A stretch of DNA of 64,000 bases, taken from Carnobacterium gallinarum DSM 4847 (GTDB taxonomy: Bacteria; Bacillota; Bacilli; Lactobacillales; Carnobacteriaceae). The translations under genes and the position numbers were made by a program. A model generated the notes under the pieces. The model was not told where the DNA came from. It saw nothing but the letters and a program-made list of their open reading frames with translations, and made no database searches. The stretch's first letter is position 1; each line of letters begins with the position of its first letter. Of the stretch, positions 8,933 through 17,566 are shown piece by piece. The stretch is taken from positions 248,001 to 312,000 of the forward strand of contig NZ_JQLU01000003.1 of the NCBI RefSeq assembly GCF_000744375.1, in the 5' to 3' direction.

Positions 8933-10132
8933 TTATTCTCCTAACAATCCAGCAATATTTTTAGACCAGTCTGCATCCATTCGTTCAAACTCCGTAGCAG
9001 CTTGCCCGATGAATTCTTGCTTTTGAAGTAAATCAAGTTTTATTCTTTGTAGGTCGTCTAACAGCTCTTCCTTTTTTTGTCTATCGCAGAAATAATAAGT
9101 ATTCCCGCTACTTGATTGGGCAAATTCATCAAAGATATCGTCCACATCTGTCACAGTCAAATGACTAAACCCACCTCTTCCGGTTTCGTCTATATAATTT
9201 TGGTGTACACTCCGAACCTCTTGATCTAACTCATCTGTTACCGTTTCCAACATTTCATGTGTAAAGTGCAGATTTTGGATTGCTGAGTCAAACAATGAAA
9301 GCTGATCCCGAATCTCATCTGGGCTAACTCGTAAACGAATCGAGCCATCACCAGCAAACATATTACTAAAGCTAGGACGTGTATGACCAACAATCCAGAG
9401 ATCACTTTTGGCACTTTTCGCCATAATTCGTGAGCCAATAATTTCACCATTCGGAAGATAACCAACAGGATCATTCTTATGGCGATAATCTTTAATTAAA
9501 TCATCGTACTCTCCATTTTGCACTCTTTTTTGTAATTCCTTAGGTAATAAGCGATACGCTTTCGCTGCTGCAAAAGTTGTTGCTGAAGCATCTGTTAAAA
9601 CCGCCATATATTGTGCAAGCGCTCCGCCTAAACTATGTCCAGTAAAACTATGTTCTTTTGGAGTAAATTGTTTTAACGTCTGTCGAACAAAAAGGTCGTA
9701 TTGAATAAATTGATTCTGTTCATTCGGATCATCAAAATCATATCCTTCAATAATGGTTGGATCAAATTGCTTTAATTCCTCAGGTTTTCCACCGGTACCA
9801 AGATTGCCCATATTGGTTTTCACCCAATCATTAAAAACATCCTCCCCCATCTCACTCCCGCGAGTCACAAAGACTAGATTTTGTGGAGCTTGGATTTCCC
9901 CAGCACATAAAGCCTTATATTCATCAAAAGAAACCACCGCAATAGCTTGAAGCCCACTTTTGTCATTGATTGAGTTTAAGGTGACCCATTCGGTATTATC
10001 AGCCAATCGCATAGGCTTTATTGCTTCTAATTGTTGGAGAGATAGGTTTTTAATTTTTTCAATTTTTAGAGAAGAATTTAAATAGACAATATCTGCTAGC
10101 CCCCAATATTCTTCATCTTTTAGTTGTACCAT
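8933..10132 (-). CDS. lipase with C-terminal helical domain, putative type VII secretion effector
   Basis: A 399-residue alpha/beta hydrolase of the class 3 lipase (Mbeg1-like) type. The nucleophile elbow is GHSLGG with Ser167. Asp221 in HKNDPVGYL and His250 in IVGHTRPSF complete the catalytic triad. Residues about 275-399 are helical and end in a hairpin-like tail (ELLDDLQRIKLDLLQKQEF), resembling LXG/WXG100 targeting regions. There is no Sec signal peptide. Catalytic domain first and helical domain last is the reverse of usual LXG toxins, and matches what is described for the Staphylococcus aureus T7SS lipase TslA. AGGAGGT is seven bases before ATG. The gene is coupled to a helical partner and divergent from a DUF1433-like gene. 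Function as an interbacterial phospholipase is inferred; an ordinary cytosolic lipase cannot be excluded. Confidence 0.7.
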   Translation of the reverse strand: MVQLKDEEYWGLADIVYLNSSLKIEKIKNLSLQQLEAIKPMRLADNTEWVTLNSINDKSGLQAIAVVSFDEYKALCAGEIQAPQNLVFVTRGSEMGEDVFNDWVKTNMGNLGTGGKPEELKQFDPTIIEGYDFDDPNEQNQFIQYDLFVRQTLKQFTPKEHSFTGHSLGGALAQYMAVLTDASATTFAAAKAYRLLPKELQKRVQNGEYDDLIKDYRHKNDPVGYLPNGEIIGSRIMAKSAKSDLWIVGHTRPSFSNMFAGDGSIRLRVSPDEIRDQLSLFDSAIQNLHFTHEMLETVTDELDQEVRSVHQNYIDETGRGGFSHLTVTDVDDIFDEFAQSSSGNTYYFCDRQKKEELLDDLQRIKLDLLQKQEFIGQAATEFERMDADWSKNIAGLLGE

Positions 10133-10193
10133 ATAGTCACCTCCTGTATAATTATATTATTCATTAAAAATTTAAGATTACGGATGTGTTTAA

Positions 10194-10586
10194 ATGTACA
10201 GAAAATTAATTATAATAATAATAATAATATTAATTTTAATTATAACAGGAGGTTGGAAAATTGTGAAGAGTATTCAAGAAAAAGAATTAATGGAAACTGA
10301 AAAACCACGAATTGAAAAATACTTAAAGTACAATTATCAAAACATAAAAACAGTAACCTTAACAGAAGTAATTGTGAATCCTACAGGAGTTCCCCACATA
10401 CAAGGCTATGTCAATGATAATAAAGAAATGAGTTTTGATGCAGGGATATATGATGAGCATTTTGAAGGAGCTTTAAATGTTACAGGCGATGGTCCGCTAC
10501 ATAGGACTAGGTACGCAGTAGAGAACGGAATTAAAAATGTATCAGACATCGAAGAAGAAGTTCAACAAAAAAAGAGGACTGACTAA
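10194..10586 (+). CDS. DUF1433-like membrane protein, putative lipase immunity
   Basis: A 130-residue protein with an N-terminal membrane helix that is nearly pure Ile/Leu (residues 5-18) and an exposed domain with ETEKPRIEKYLKYNY, then TVTLTEVIVNPTGVP and IQGYVNDNKEMSFDAGIYD. This pattern matches the DUF1433 family as I recall it, whose members include the TilA lipoprotein protecting against the staphylococcal lipase TslA. Unlike those lipoproteins it has no lipobox Cys, so it would be anchored by its helix. It is divergent from the lipase with a 61-base shared upstream region. Its ATG has only a weak ribosome binding site (GGATG). The Ile run is coded by tandem ATA codons. Confidence 0.6.
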   Translation: MYRKLIIIIIIILILIITGGWKIVKSIQEKELMETEKPRIEKYLKYNYQNIKTVTLTEVIVNPTGVPHIQGYVNDNKEMSFDAGIYDEHFEGALNVTGDGPLHRTRYAVENGIKNVSDIEEEVQQKKRTD

Positions 10587-10613
10587 ATTAAGCTATTAAA
10601 AATTGGGCTAGTC

Positions 10614-10660
10614 AAAAAAAAGAGGAACGCCACATTTTAACATGGCGTTCCTCTCTTTTA
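10614..10660. terminator. bidirectional terminator between DUF1433-like gene and trmB
   Basis: A perfect 12-bp stem, AGAGGAACGCCA (10621-10632) with TGGCGTTCCTCT (10643-10654), has seven A on the left and CTTTTATATTT-like sequence on the right. It serves the convergent genes. Confidence 0.88.
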
Positions 10661-10663
10661 TAT

Positions 10664-11317
10664 TTAATTATTTTCTCTTTTAGGAAACTTAGCAACAACA
10701 CGATAAATGCGTTGACCACGATTTGAGAATTTTTCTTCATACTCAGTTAAAACATTGCCTTCAAAATCACTTTCATGTAAATTCAGCCAAACTTTTTCCA
10801 AAATCATACCGTATTTTGAAAAACTATGGAGCGAATACTCAAATAGCCCCTGATTGTCAGTTTTAAAGTGAATCTCGCCTTCTGGAATCAAAATAGCTTC
10901 ATAGTTCGCTATAAAATCGGCTGAGGTTAGACGGCGTTTTTCATGGCGTGATTTAGGCCACGGATCCGAAAAATTCAAATAAACTTGATCTACTTCCCCT
11001 TTTTCAAAATATTGAGTTAAGGAACCACCATTTACATGTAACAATTGTAAGTTTGGTAAATCTTCAGCAATTAACTTATCCAGTGCCACAACGACAACGC
11101 TCATTTGTAGTTCAATCCCAATATAATTAATTTCAGGGTGTAGTTTAGCCATTTCTGTAATAAAACGACCTTTCCCTGTTCCAACTTCAATATGAATGGG
11201 GTTTTGATTGCCAAAACGTTCGTGCCATTTGCCCTGCCATTTTTCAGGCGTATCAGCAATGTATTGTGGGTAGCTCGCAATTTTAGCTGGAGCATTTGGT
11301 TTATTTCTTAAACGCAT
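10664..11317 (-). CDS. trmB: tRNA (guanine-N7-)-methyltransferase
   Basis: A 217-residue Rossmann-fold enzyme that puts m7G at position 46 of tRNA using S-adenosylmethionine. The SAM loop is [10 protein letters not shown] and the family signature is [16 protein letters not shown]. The end contains [13 protein letters not shown], typical of TrmB. I choose ATG 11317 (MRLRNKP is the family's start) with GGAG ten bases upstream; an ATG nine bases earlier sits too close to the site. It follows ytmP, as in Bacillus, though a terminator hairpin overlaps the ytmP stop. Confidence 0.95.
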   Translation of the reverse strand: MRLRNKPNAPAKIASYPQYIADTPEKWQGKWHERFGNQNPIHIEVGTGKGRFITEMAKLHPEINYIGIELQMSVVVVALDKLIAEDLPNLQLLHVNGGSLTQYFEKGEVDQVYLNFSDPWPKSRHEKRRLTSADFIANYEAILIPEGEIHFKTDNQGLFEYSLHSFSKYGMILEKVWLNLHESDFEGNVLTEYEEKFSNRGQRIYRVVAKFPKRENN

Positions 11318-11352
11318 TTTATTCATTCTCCTCTTAAATATAATAGTCTCAT

Positions 11353-11399
11353 TTTTTATAAAAAATAGAACCCTCTTTTATTGTAACTAGAGGATTCTA
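11353..11399 (-). terminator. terminator overlapping ytmP stop codon
   Basis: On the minus strand TAGAATCCTCT pairs with AGAGGGTTCTA (one G-U pair), followed by TTTTTTATAAA. The TAG of the stem is the ytmP stop. It could reduce read-through into trmB. Confidence 0.7.
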
Positions 11400-12194
11400 T
11401 TCGTCACTTTCCATCGTTCCTTGATAAATTGCTTGTAACGTTAAAATATCTTGATTCATTTCATGAAAACGCGATTGATAATGATGGCGTTTCGTTTGTT
11501 GCATAAAATTCACTAGGGCATACCATTCAATTCGCTTAATCAATTCATCGGTTACAACTGCACCATAATTCTCTAACCATTCCCGCCATTGTTTTTTCTC
11601 AACATATTGGCATAACAACATGCTTAAATCCAATGCTGGATCTGCTAAAACAGCCATGTCCCAGTCTACCAAATAAAGTCGATTTTCATCAGATAATAAC
11701 CAGTTTTTCCGATAGATATCTCCGTGACAAACACGAGATGGAACAGACTCCATTGTTTTAACTTCTGATTTTAGTTTGGCTAAAATCTCAGTCAATAATG
11801 GATGAATTTTCAAATCATGAGGCAATTCCATTTGATATGATTGAATTAATTTTTCTGGTGAGACTTCTTCACCACCAACACGAAAAAGCATCTTCCGCAA
11901 TGTATCTGAATGGTGAATCTTATAGAGTAACTTCGCTACACTTGGCGAAGACATTTCTTCATTTTTTAATGTTCGGCCATTTAGCCATTCTTGTGCTGTT
12001 AAAACATCCCCATTGCCGATACGTTTCGTCCAAACAAGTCTAGGAGTGATTCCTTCAACTGAAAGTGCAGCTAAAAAAGGTGAAGAATTCCGCTTCAAAA
12101 AAAGCTTTTCTTCTGCCCGTATTCCCATATAAGCTTGACCTGTATCGCCACCAACAGGTAGTAATTTCCACCCTGAATCAATCTCAAAATCCAT
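11397..12194 (-). CDS. ytmP: YtmP-type phosphotransferase (choline/aminoglycoside kinase fold)
   Basis: A 265-residue protein with the APH/choline-kinase fold. The catalytic loop is CHGDIYRKNWLL and the metal-binding motif is LVDWDMAVLADPALDL, both intact, so it should be an active small-molecule phosphotransferase. The physiological substrate of YtmP is unknown to me. The start is ATG 12194 with AGGGA nine bases upstream; an ATG nine bases earlier is directly abutted to that site and cannot use it. trmB follows downstream. A terminator-like hairpin lies 30 bases before this start and a promoter about 310 bases before it. Confidence 0.85.
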   Translation of the reverse strand: MDFEIDSGWKLLPVGGDTGQAYMGIRAEEKLFLKRNSSPFLAALSVEGITPRLVWTKRIGNGDVLTAQEWLNGRTLKNEEMSSPSVAKLLYKIHHSDTLRKMLFRVGGEEVSPEKLIQSYQMELPHDLKIHPLLTEILAKLKSEVKTMESVPSRVCHGDIYRKNWLLSDENRLYLVDWDMAVLADPALDLSMLLCQYVEKKQWREWLENYGAVVTDELIKRIEWYALVNFMQQTKRHHYQSRFHEMNQDILTLQAIYQGTMESDE

Positions 12195-12221
12195 AACTAT
12201 CATTCCCTGCTATATAATTGG

Positions 12222-12263
12222 AAAAATAAAAAGCACTTGCAGTTATTAAATAAACTGCAGCTT
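12222..12263 (-). terminator. terminator-like hairpin in front of ytmP
   Basis: On the minus strand a 7-bp stem (TGCAGTT/AACTGCA), extended by AGC/GCT-type pairs with a bulge, is followed by TTTTTATTTTT. It sits between an upstream promoter and ytmP, so it either ends a small RNA or acts as an attenuator. Confidence 0.6.
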
Positions 12264-12498
12264 CTATTTTTCACTGAAGTAGTCCTCTATCAAACAAGTA
12301 GTACGTTGAAACTTGCATACTATTTTCATTTATAGCAACTTTTAATTAATAATTTAACTTAGAGTATATCTGAAACCTACACTAGCGAATATTTTCGTGA
12401 TGGTGCTGTCATTTTCAGACACACCTTAACAACTAATTTTTGTAAAAAACTATGTGTTTTCCTAAAACAAAAAAGATAGACATTCTATCGTTTATTCA
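12222..12498 (-). ncRNA. candidate small RNA or attenuated leader of ytmP-trmB
   Basis: This 475-base gap between the efflux gene and ytmP has no sizeable reading frame, but it does have a promoter (12533-12505) and a terminator (12263-12222) on the minus strand, defining a transcript of about 275 nt. Within it, TCTGAAA and TTTCAGA, about 37 bases apart, close a stem that encloses a smaller CACGAA/TTCGCTAGTG hairpin. An 11-codon frame (MTAPSRKYSLV) starts inside that stem behind AAGGTG. It may be a free small RNA or a regulated leader whose terminator controls ytmP. I recognise no Rfam class. Confidence 0.4.
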
Positions 12499-12504
12499 CT
12501 CTTT

Positions 12505-12533
12505 ATTTTAGGGTGCTTGAAGCCTTACGTCAA
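12505..12533 (-). promoter_or_regulatory. sigma-A promoter upstream of the ytmP leader
   Basis: On the minus strand TTGACG (12533-12528), exactly 17 bases, then TAAAAT (12510-12505). Both hexamers are one base from consensus. Confidence 0.65.
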
Positions 12534-12617
12534 GCGTATATATGCTAGTTTTAGAAAAAAAATTAAAAAAGGCTGTTTTTAGTGCTTTTCCAATGATTTT
12601 TTTCTTTCAAATTCATT

Positions 12618-12672
12618 AAAAAATGCTGTTAAAATCTAGGAATAAGAGCGCTAGATTTTAACAGCATCATTT
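12618..12672. terminator. terminator of the MFS efflux gene
   Basis: A perfect 17-bp hairpin, ATGCTGTTAAAATCTAG (12623-12639) with its complement at 12651-12667, is followed by T-rich sequence on both strands. It lies directly after the efflux gene stop. Confidence 0.9.
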
Positions 12673-12678
12673 TTTACA

Positions 12679-14103
12679 TTAATTACGCAGTACGTCTACT
12701 TCAATCTCTTCTTCATTTTCACGAATAAAGAACGTTAAAATGAACCCTGCTAAGGAGAAGAGTCCGACTACAAAAAAGACCACTTGAAATCCTTTTAGTG
12801 AAGCTAATGTTGCACTTCCTAAGCTTACTGCTGATTTACTAGTTGAAACCATCGTCATAATAACGACAAACAAAGCTGTCCCCATTGATCCTGATAGTTG
12901 TCTTTGAGTGTTAAACATCGCTGAAGCATGAGCTGCCATCGGTAGTGGGACAGCGTTAAAAGCACCCGCTTGTAGTGGCATTAAGGTTAAGGATACACCT
13001 AGTGAACGAACTAATTGAATGCCGATGATTAAGCCAACGCTAGAATGCATATCTAAAAATCCAATCCAAAAAGTCATAATCGTAATCAAGAATAATCCTG
13101 TTACTGCCAAAACTTTCCCACCATATCGATCAAATAAACGACCGGTAATTGGGCTCATAACAGCAATCACAATTGAACCTGGCAATAAAATCATCCCAGA
13201 TTGCATTGGGCTCCATCCACGAATCGATTGAAAATAAATTGGGAATAAAATAATTCCGCCATACATACCTGCTAAAATAATAAAAGAAATAATCATATTT
13301 AAGCGAAATCCACGAAATTGAAAAACTTTAAAATTCAATAATGGATGTTCAGAACGATTGCATCGCACAACTAACAACACAATTGAAATCCCACCAACTA
13401 AAACTGCGCCTGCTACATTTAAACTCAACAAAGGATGTGCAGAAGCATTACTAAATCCAAATAATAGTCCACCAAAACCAAGTGTTGAATAAATAACACT
13501 TAACCAGTCTAACTTCGGTTTACCAACTTCATTTACATTTTTCAAAACAAAGTAAGCAACAATTACATCAATAATTGCAAATGGTAAAATAAAGTAAAAC
13601 AACATACTCCAATGATAATTTTGAACGACCCAACCAGAAAAAGTTGGACCAATTGCTGGAGCAAAGTTCATGGCTAATCCGATAATTCCCATTGCTGAAC
13701 CACGCTTTTCAATAGGAAACATGTAAAGAATGACTATTGTTTGCAAAGGTAAGACAATTCCGGCACCAATTGCTTGAATCATTCGACTCATAATCAGTAC
13801 CCAGTATACACTGGACGTTGCAGCTAACAACGTTCCAATAGAAAAAGTTATCATGGCAAATAAATAAAGTTGTCGTGTTGTAAATCTTTCTACTAAGTAA
13901 GCTGTGATAGGAATCATAATTCCATTGATTAACATATAAGAAGTTGTCATCCATTGTCCGCTGGTAGCGGTAATTGAAAACTCCTTCATAATACTAGGCA
14001 AGGCTGTACTCATCAATGTTTGATTTAAAATCGTGACAAAGGTACCCATTATAATGACGCCTAATATTGTAACAATTTGGGATTTTTGATTCTTTTGTTC
14101 CAT
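12679..14103 (-). CDS. MFS multidrug efflux transporter, DHA2 (EmrB/QacA/LmrB) family
   Basis: A 474-residue integral membrane protein with about 14 hydrophobic segments, as in the 14-helix drug:H+ antiporters. The first helix carries the DHA2-like TILNQTLMSTALPSIMKEF pattern (motif D1). Motif A-like ITGRLFDRYGGK lies in the middle and motif C-like GAGIVLPLQT in helix 5. It is closest in type to LmrB/EmrB proteins exporting lincosamides, dyes or other amphiphiles; the actual substrate cannot be read from sequence. AGGAGG precedes the ATG. No adjacent TetR or MarR regulator is present, so expression control is unclear. It ends in its own strong terminator and begins just after the dat terminator, so it is monocistronic. 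Confidence 0.88.
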   Translation of the reverse strand: MEQKNQKSQIVTILGVIIMGTFVTILNQTLMSTALPSIMKEFSITATSGQWMTTSYMLINGIMIPITAYLVERFTTRQLYLFAMITFSIGTLLAATSSVYWVLIMSRMIQAIGAGIVLPLQTIVILYMFPIEKRGSAMGIIGLAMNFAPAIGPTFSGWVVQNYHWSMLFYFILPFAIIDVIVAYFVLKNVNEVGKPKLDWLSVIYSTLGFGGLLFGFSNASAHPLLSLNVAGAVLVGGISIVLLVVRCNRSEHPLLNFKVFQFRGFRLNMIISFIILAGMYGGIILFPIYFQSIRGWSPMQSGMILLPGSIVIAVMSPITGRLFDRYGGKVLAVTGLFLITIMTFWIGFLDMHSSVGLIIGIQLVRSLGVSLTLMPLQAGAFNAVPLPMAAHASAMFNTQRQLSGSMGTALFVVIMTMVSTSKSAVSLGSATLASLKGFQVVFFVVGLFSLAGFILTFFIRENEEEIEVDVLRN

Positions 14104-14135
14104 CTATGTTCCTCCTATTCAATATAAACCACAGG

Positions 14136-14170
14136 AAAAGACGCTAGCCCAAAACTGGACAGCGTCTTTT
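14136..14170 (-). terminator. terminator after dat
   Basis: A 10-bp stem, AAAAGACGCT with AGCGTCTTTT, plus an inner CC/GG pair. On the minus strand it lies 80 bases after the dat stop, and the T's are part of the stem end. Confidence 0.6.
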
Positions 14171-14250
14171 CAACTAAATAATCTTAGCATAAATAAAAAA
14201 TTATAGCAATTTTTTTATCTTACTGTCTTTCTCAACTAACGCTTCATTTT

Positions 14251-15111
14251 TTAACGGATTTTACCACAATTTTTTTCTACGTCAGCCACATATAAATCTT
14301 GTAATTGTTTCACAATTGGACCACGTTTGCCATCGCCAACAGGAACCCCTTCGATTTCAATAACAGGCATGGCTTCAATTGTTGTGCTAGAAGTAAAGAC
14401 TTCGTCAGCCTCTTTTAACTGCTCTAAAGTAAAGCTTTCTTCTTTAACAGGAATTCCTGCTTCTCTAGCAACTTTAAGCAAGACAATTTTTGTAATTCCT
14501 GGCAACACAAGATTTCCATCAGGATGCGTATAAATGGTACCATCCTTCACCATCCACATATTTGCAGAACCCCCTTCAGTAACAACTCCATCACGATGTT
14601 GCACAACTTCATCTGCACCTTTTTTATGAGCTTCATGCTTCGCCATCACATTGCCAAGTAAACTAATTGATTTTATATCACAGTGCAACCAACGATAATC
14701 AGGTAGAATAATCGCAGTTACTCCTTTGTCCATCTGCTCTTGATCTCTAGGTACATCTGTTACTGAGGCTGTAAAAATAGCTGGTACTTTCGTTGGATCT
14801 GGATAGGTAAAGTTTCTAGGACTTGCAATACCTCTTGTCACTTGAAAATAAACATTTCCTGTTTTGATATTATTGGCAACTAACAATTCATTTAACCTAT
14901 TTTTTAGTTCTTCTTTGGTAAATGGTAAAACCAATTCTATTTTTTCAGCCCCTCTAAACAAACGCTCAATATGCTCATCTGCTGTAAAAAAAGTGCCATT
15001 ATATGCACGAATCACTTCATACAAACCATCACCAAATTGATACCCACGATCCTCCATATCAATCTTTACATCTTCACGCTCTACCAGTTTATCTCCTAAT
15101 AGTACCTTCAT
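14251..15111 (-). CDS. dat: D-amino acid (D-alanine) aminotransferase
   Basis: A 286-residue fold-type IV PLP enzyme that interconverts D-alanine/2-oxoglutarate and pyruvate/D-glutamate, supplying D-amino acids for peptidoglycan. Visible marks: DMEDRGYQFGDGLYEVIR near the N-terminus, the PLP lysine region DIKSISLLGNVMAKHEA, and EGGSANMWMVKDG. Length is normal. I start at ATG 15111 (MKVLLGDKLVERE, as in relatives) with GAGGGG six bases before it; an in-frame ATG 54 bases earlier has no ribosome binding site and adds residues not seen in the family. Confidence 0.93.
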   Translation of the reverse strand: MKVLLGDKLVEREDVKIDMEDRGYQFGDGLYEVIRAYNGTFFTADEHIERLFRGAEKIELVLPFTKEELKNRLNELLVANNIKTGNVYFQVTRGIASPRNFTYPDPTKVPAIFTASVTDVPRDQEQMDKGVTAIILPDYRWLHCDIKSISLLGNVMAKHEAHKKGADEVVQHRDGVVTEGGSANMWMVKDGTIYTHPDGNLVLPGITKIVLLKVAREAGIPVKEESFTLEQLKEADEVFTSSTTIEAMPVIEIEGVPVGDGKRGPIVKQLQDLYVADVEKNCGKIR

Positions 15112-15254
15112 CCCAAACCCCTCATTTCTTTTTATTCCTGTTTTTTTATTTTCTGTTGCTATCATATCAAAAAATTAAAAGCCACGCACCTTATTTATCA
15201 GAAAATTCAAAATCTATAGCAATTCTTAAGTTTTTTTCATTAAATTCTCTAGTT

Positions 15255-15295
15255 AGTGAAAAATACGCCTAATCGAAAAATCGATTGGCGTATTT
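15255..15295 (-). terminator. terminator of ecsAB
   Basis: AAATACGCC (15261-15269) and GGCGTATTT (15287-15295) plus AATCGA/TCGATT form a long hairpin with a four-A loop and one bulge. On the minus strand TTTTTCAC follows. Confidence 0.8.
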
Positions 15296-15311
15296 AATGA
15301 GCTTAGTTTAG

Positions 15312-16544
15312 TTAATAAAGTCGAACCTTCAACATTTTTTTGATTCGTACTGGGACATAGATTTGAGTAAAGACTCCCACAAAGCCTAAGCTTGCTGCTA
15401 ATACAATCAAACTATCCACGATAGAAAGTGTCACTAAACTTGTACTAAAAATAATCACTGCTTGACTCCCTAATACAACAACAAATAATTGTTTTAACGC
15501 TTTGGCCTTTTGTTCCATTTTAATTGGGTACAATCTAGTTAATGCCATGTTTTCATAGTGGAAATACATCGGCAACAACTGAAAACCAGTTAAATAGATA
15601 AACAAAATACTTAATAACAGAGCCATTACAAAATTTTGAGTAAAGATTACTAATAAAACAAGAATTGCAGTTAATCGAACATATAGTCCACTGTACTCCG
15701 TTCCTCTTAAAAAAGTACGGGCATATAAATAATCAAATGTATGATTATGATCTTTGCTAATTCCTTTTAACAATCCATCTAAATAACGACGACGCTTAAC
15801 TTGACCTTTCAATGATGGAATATCCGTAAACAAGTTAATAAACTGATAAATACGATGCATTCGTTGTTCTTCACTTGCTACCATTAATTCCCATTGATAA
15901 ATACGTTCATTTGCCATTTTCTTAAAGAAAGGCAGTGAAATAATTTGCAATGCAATCGCAAGAACGACACCGACAATAGGGTTTAAAAAGAGACTAATTA
16001 CAGCAATTAAGGTAATGACAGCTAATTTAGCTCCTTGCCATTTCAACCGTTCATTTTTATGACTAATTTTCAAGCTAATTAATTGGGCATCTAAATCCCA
16101 GTTTTTTAACAATAGAAGTGTCACAACAAAATAAAGCATATCTAGAAAGACATACGAAGTCGTTGCCACCAACAGGGGCATAATAAAAGCCGTTAAAAGG
16201 ACAATCACAAAACCCGGCAATAAGAAGCTATAGCGTTTAGCTCCTTTTAAATAATCAGGTAATTGTTGTTCTTTTGGCAATAGAAAAACTGCATCTGGGG
16301 CTTCAATTAATGTTGCTAACTTTCCGATAGAAACCGATGCTATAAACACAAGTAATGCAATCCAACGTCCCCAGAAAAAATTAGTATCTAACGTTTTAAT
16401 TATATTGGAATAACCTAAGCTTAATGCACCAAAAATAAAGAAACAAACAATCACAAAATGATCATTTAAGACATATTTGAGATAGCGGGCCATTTTCTTT
16501 TCATGAAGACGAAGCCGTTTTTTCCAAATCTCTTGCATATTCAT
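15312..16544 (-). CDS. ecsB: ABC transporter membrane subunit EcsB
   Basis: A 410-residue polytopic membrane protein with about nine hydrophobic segments in pairs and the EcsB-type basic N-terminus (WKKRLRLHEKKMARYLKYVL). It is the permease partner of EcsA. In Bacillus and Staphylococcus Ecs affects protein secretion, competence and, in one line of work, peptide-pheromone handling; what it moves is not settled. The ATG directly follows the ecsA stop without a gap, so translation is coupled. No ecsC follows. Confidence 0.92.
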   Translation of the reverse strand: MNMQEIWKKRLRLHEKKMARYLKYVLNDHFVIVCFFIFGALSLGYSNIIKTLDTNFFWGRWIALLVFIASVSIGKLATLIEAPDAVFLLPKEQQLPDYLKGAKRYSFLLPGFVIVLLTAFIMPLLVATTSYVFLDMLYFVVTLLLLKNWDLDAQLISLKISHKNERLKWQGAKLAVITLIAVISLFLNPIVGVVLAIALQIISLPFFKKMANERIYQWELMVASEEQRMHRIYQFINLFTDIPSLKGQVKRRRYLDGLLKGISKDHNHTFDYLYARTFLRGTEYSGLYVRLTAILVLLVIFTQNFVMALLLSILFIYLTGFQLLPMYFHYENMALTRLYPIKMEQKAKALKQLFVVVLGSQAVIIFSTSLVTLSIVDSLIVLAASLGFVGVFTQIYVPVRIKKMLKVRLY

Positions 16545-17279
16545 TTACTTATCCTCTTCTTTAGTTAAATGAATATAAATTTCATCCAAGGTAGCTTCCG
16601 GCATCTGGAAGGTTGCCCGTAAATCTTCCAAAGTTCCTTGTGCTTTAATCTCACCATTGTGTAAAAGTACAAAACCATCACATTGACGCTCGGCTGTTGC
16701 TAAAATATGTGTCGACATCAAAATAGATGCGCCTTGTTCCTTCATTTCATTCATTAACTCTAATAAAGCGTTAATTCCAAGTGGATCTAAACCTAAGAAA
16801 GGCTCATCAATAATATACAAGCTTGGCTCAACTAAAAAGGCACATAAAATCATCACCTTCTGCTTCATCCCTTTAGAAAAATTTGCTGGAAACCATTCTA
16901 ATTTATTACTTAAACGGAAAGAACTTAGTAATTTCTCTGCTCGTTGAAAAGCAAGATCCTGAGGAACATCGTAAGCCATTGCCGTTAATTCAATATGCTC
17001 TTTCAGTGTTAATTCCTCATATAAAACCGGTGTTTCTGGGATAAAGGCAAACTTCTTACGATATCCTTCCGTATCCTGTGTTAATGTTAAGTCATCGATA
17101 GAAATTGATCCCTTTTGTGGATTCATCAATCCAATAATATGTTTGATTGCCGTACTTTTACCAGCACCATTTAAACCAATTAAACCGATTAATTGCCCTT
17201 CTTTCACTTCAAATGAAATATCTTTTAAAACAGGAACTTGGCTATAGCCACCTGTTAAATTAGTCACTTTTAAACTCAT
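16545..17279 (-). CDS. ecsA: ABC transporter ATP-binding subunit EcsA
   Basis: A 244-residue ABC ATPase. Walker A GLNGAGKST lies at about 35-43, Q-loop in FIPETPVL, signature FSKGMKQK (a common variant of LSGGQ in this group), Walker B LYIIDEPFLGLDP, and H-loop STHI. Powers EcsB at the cytoplasmic face. GGAGG is upstream of the ATG with a rather long 12-base gap. The gene is divergent from hit across 287 bases, exactly the arrangement in B. subtilis. Confidence 0.95.
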   Translation of the reverse strand: MSLKVTNLTGGYSQVPVLKDISFEVKEGQLIGLIGLNGAGKSTAIKHIIGLMNPQKGSISIDDLTLTQDTEGYRKKFAFIPETPVLYEELTLKEHIELTAMAYDVPQDLAFQRAEKLLSSFRLSNKLEWFPANFSKGMKQKVMILCAFLVEPSLYIIDEPFLGLDPLGINALLELMNEMKEQGASILMSTHILATAERQCDGFVLLHNGEIKAQGTLEDLRATFQMPEATLDEIYIHLTKEEDK

Positions 17280-17566
17280 AACGTTTGTGTTCCTCCCACA
17301 TAATCCAATTTTATCTTCTCATTATAACATAGCTTTAGAAAAGTGGAACTTTCTATTTTTGTTTAAATTTAACCATAAAAATAATTGGTGCTTGGAACTG
17401 ATTATCTTTGACTTTATCCGCTTAATGAATACGATTGCGTTTCACATTCTTACTCATCTGTGATACATTTATAGAGTATAGAATTGTCGTTACCATCGTT
17501 CATTAAGTAACTTTAAAAATCAATGACACATACTATTCATCATTTAATTGAAAGAAGGTTTTGTAA

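Noticed and set aside
15003-15272. 89-codon plus-strand frame opposite the dat start
   Set aside because: Antisense to a clear gene, His/Pro/Leu-rich as expected for a shadow frame, no ribosome binding site.
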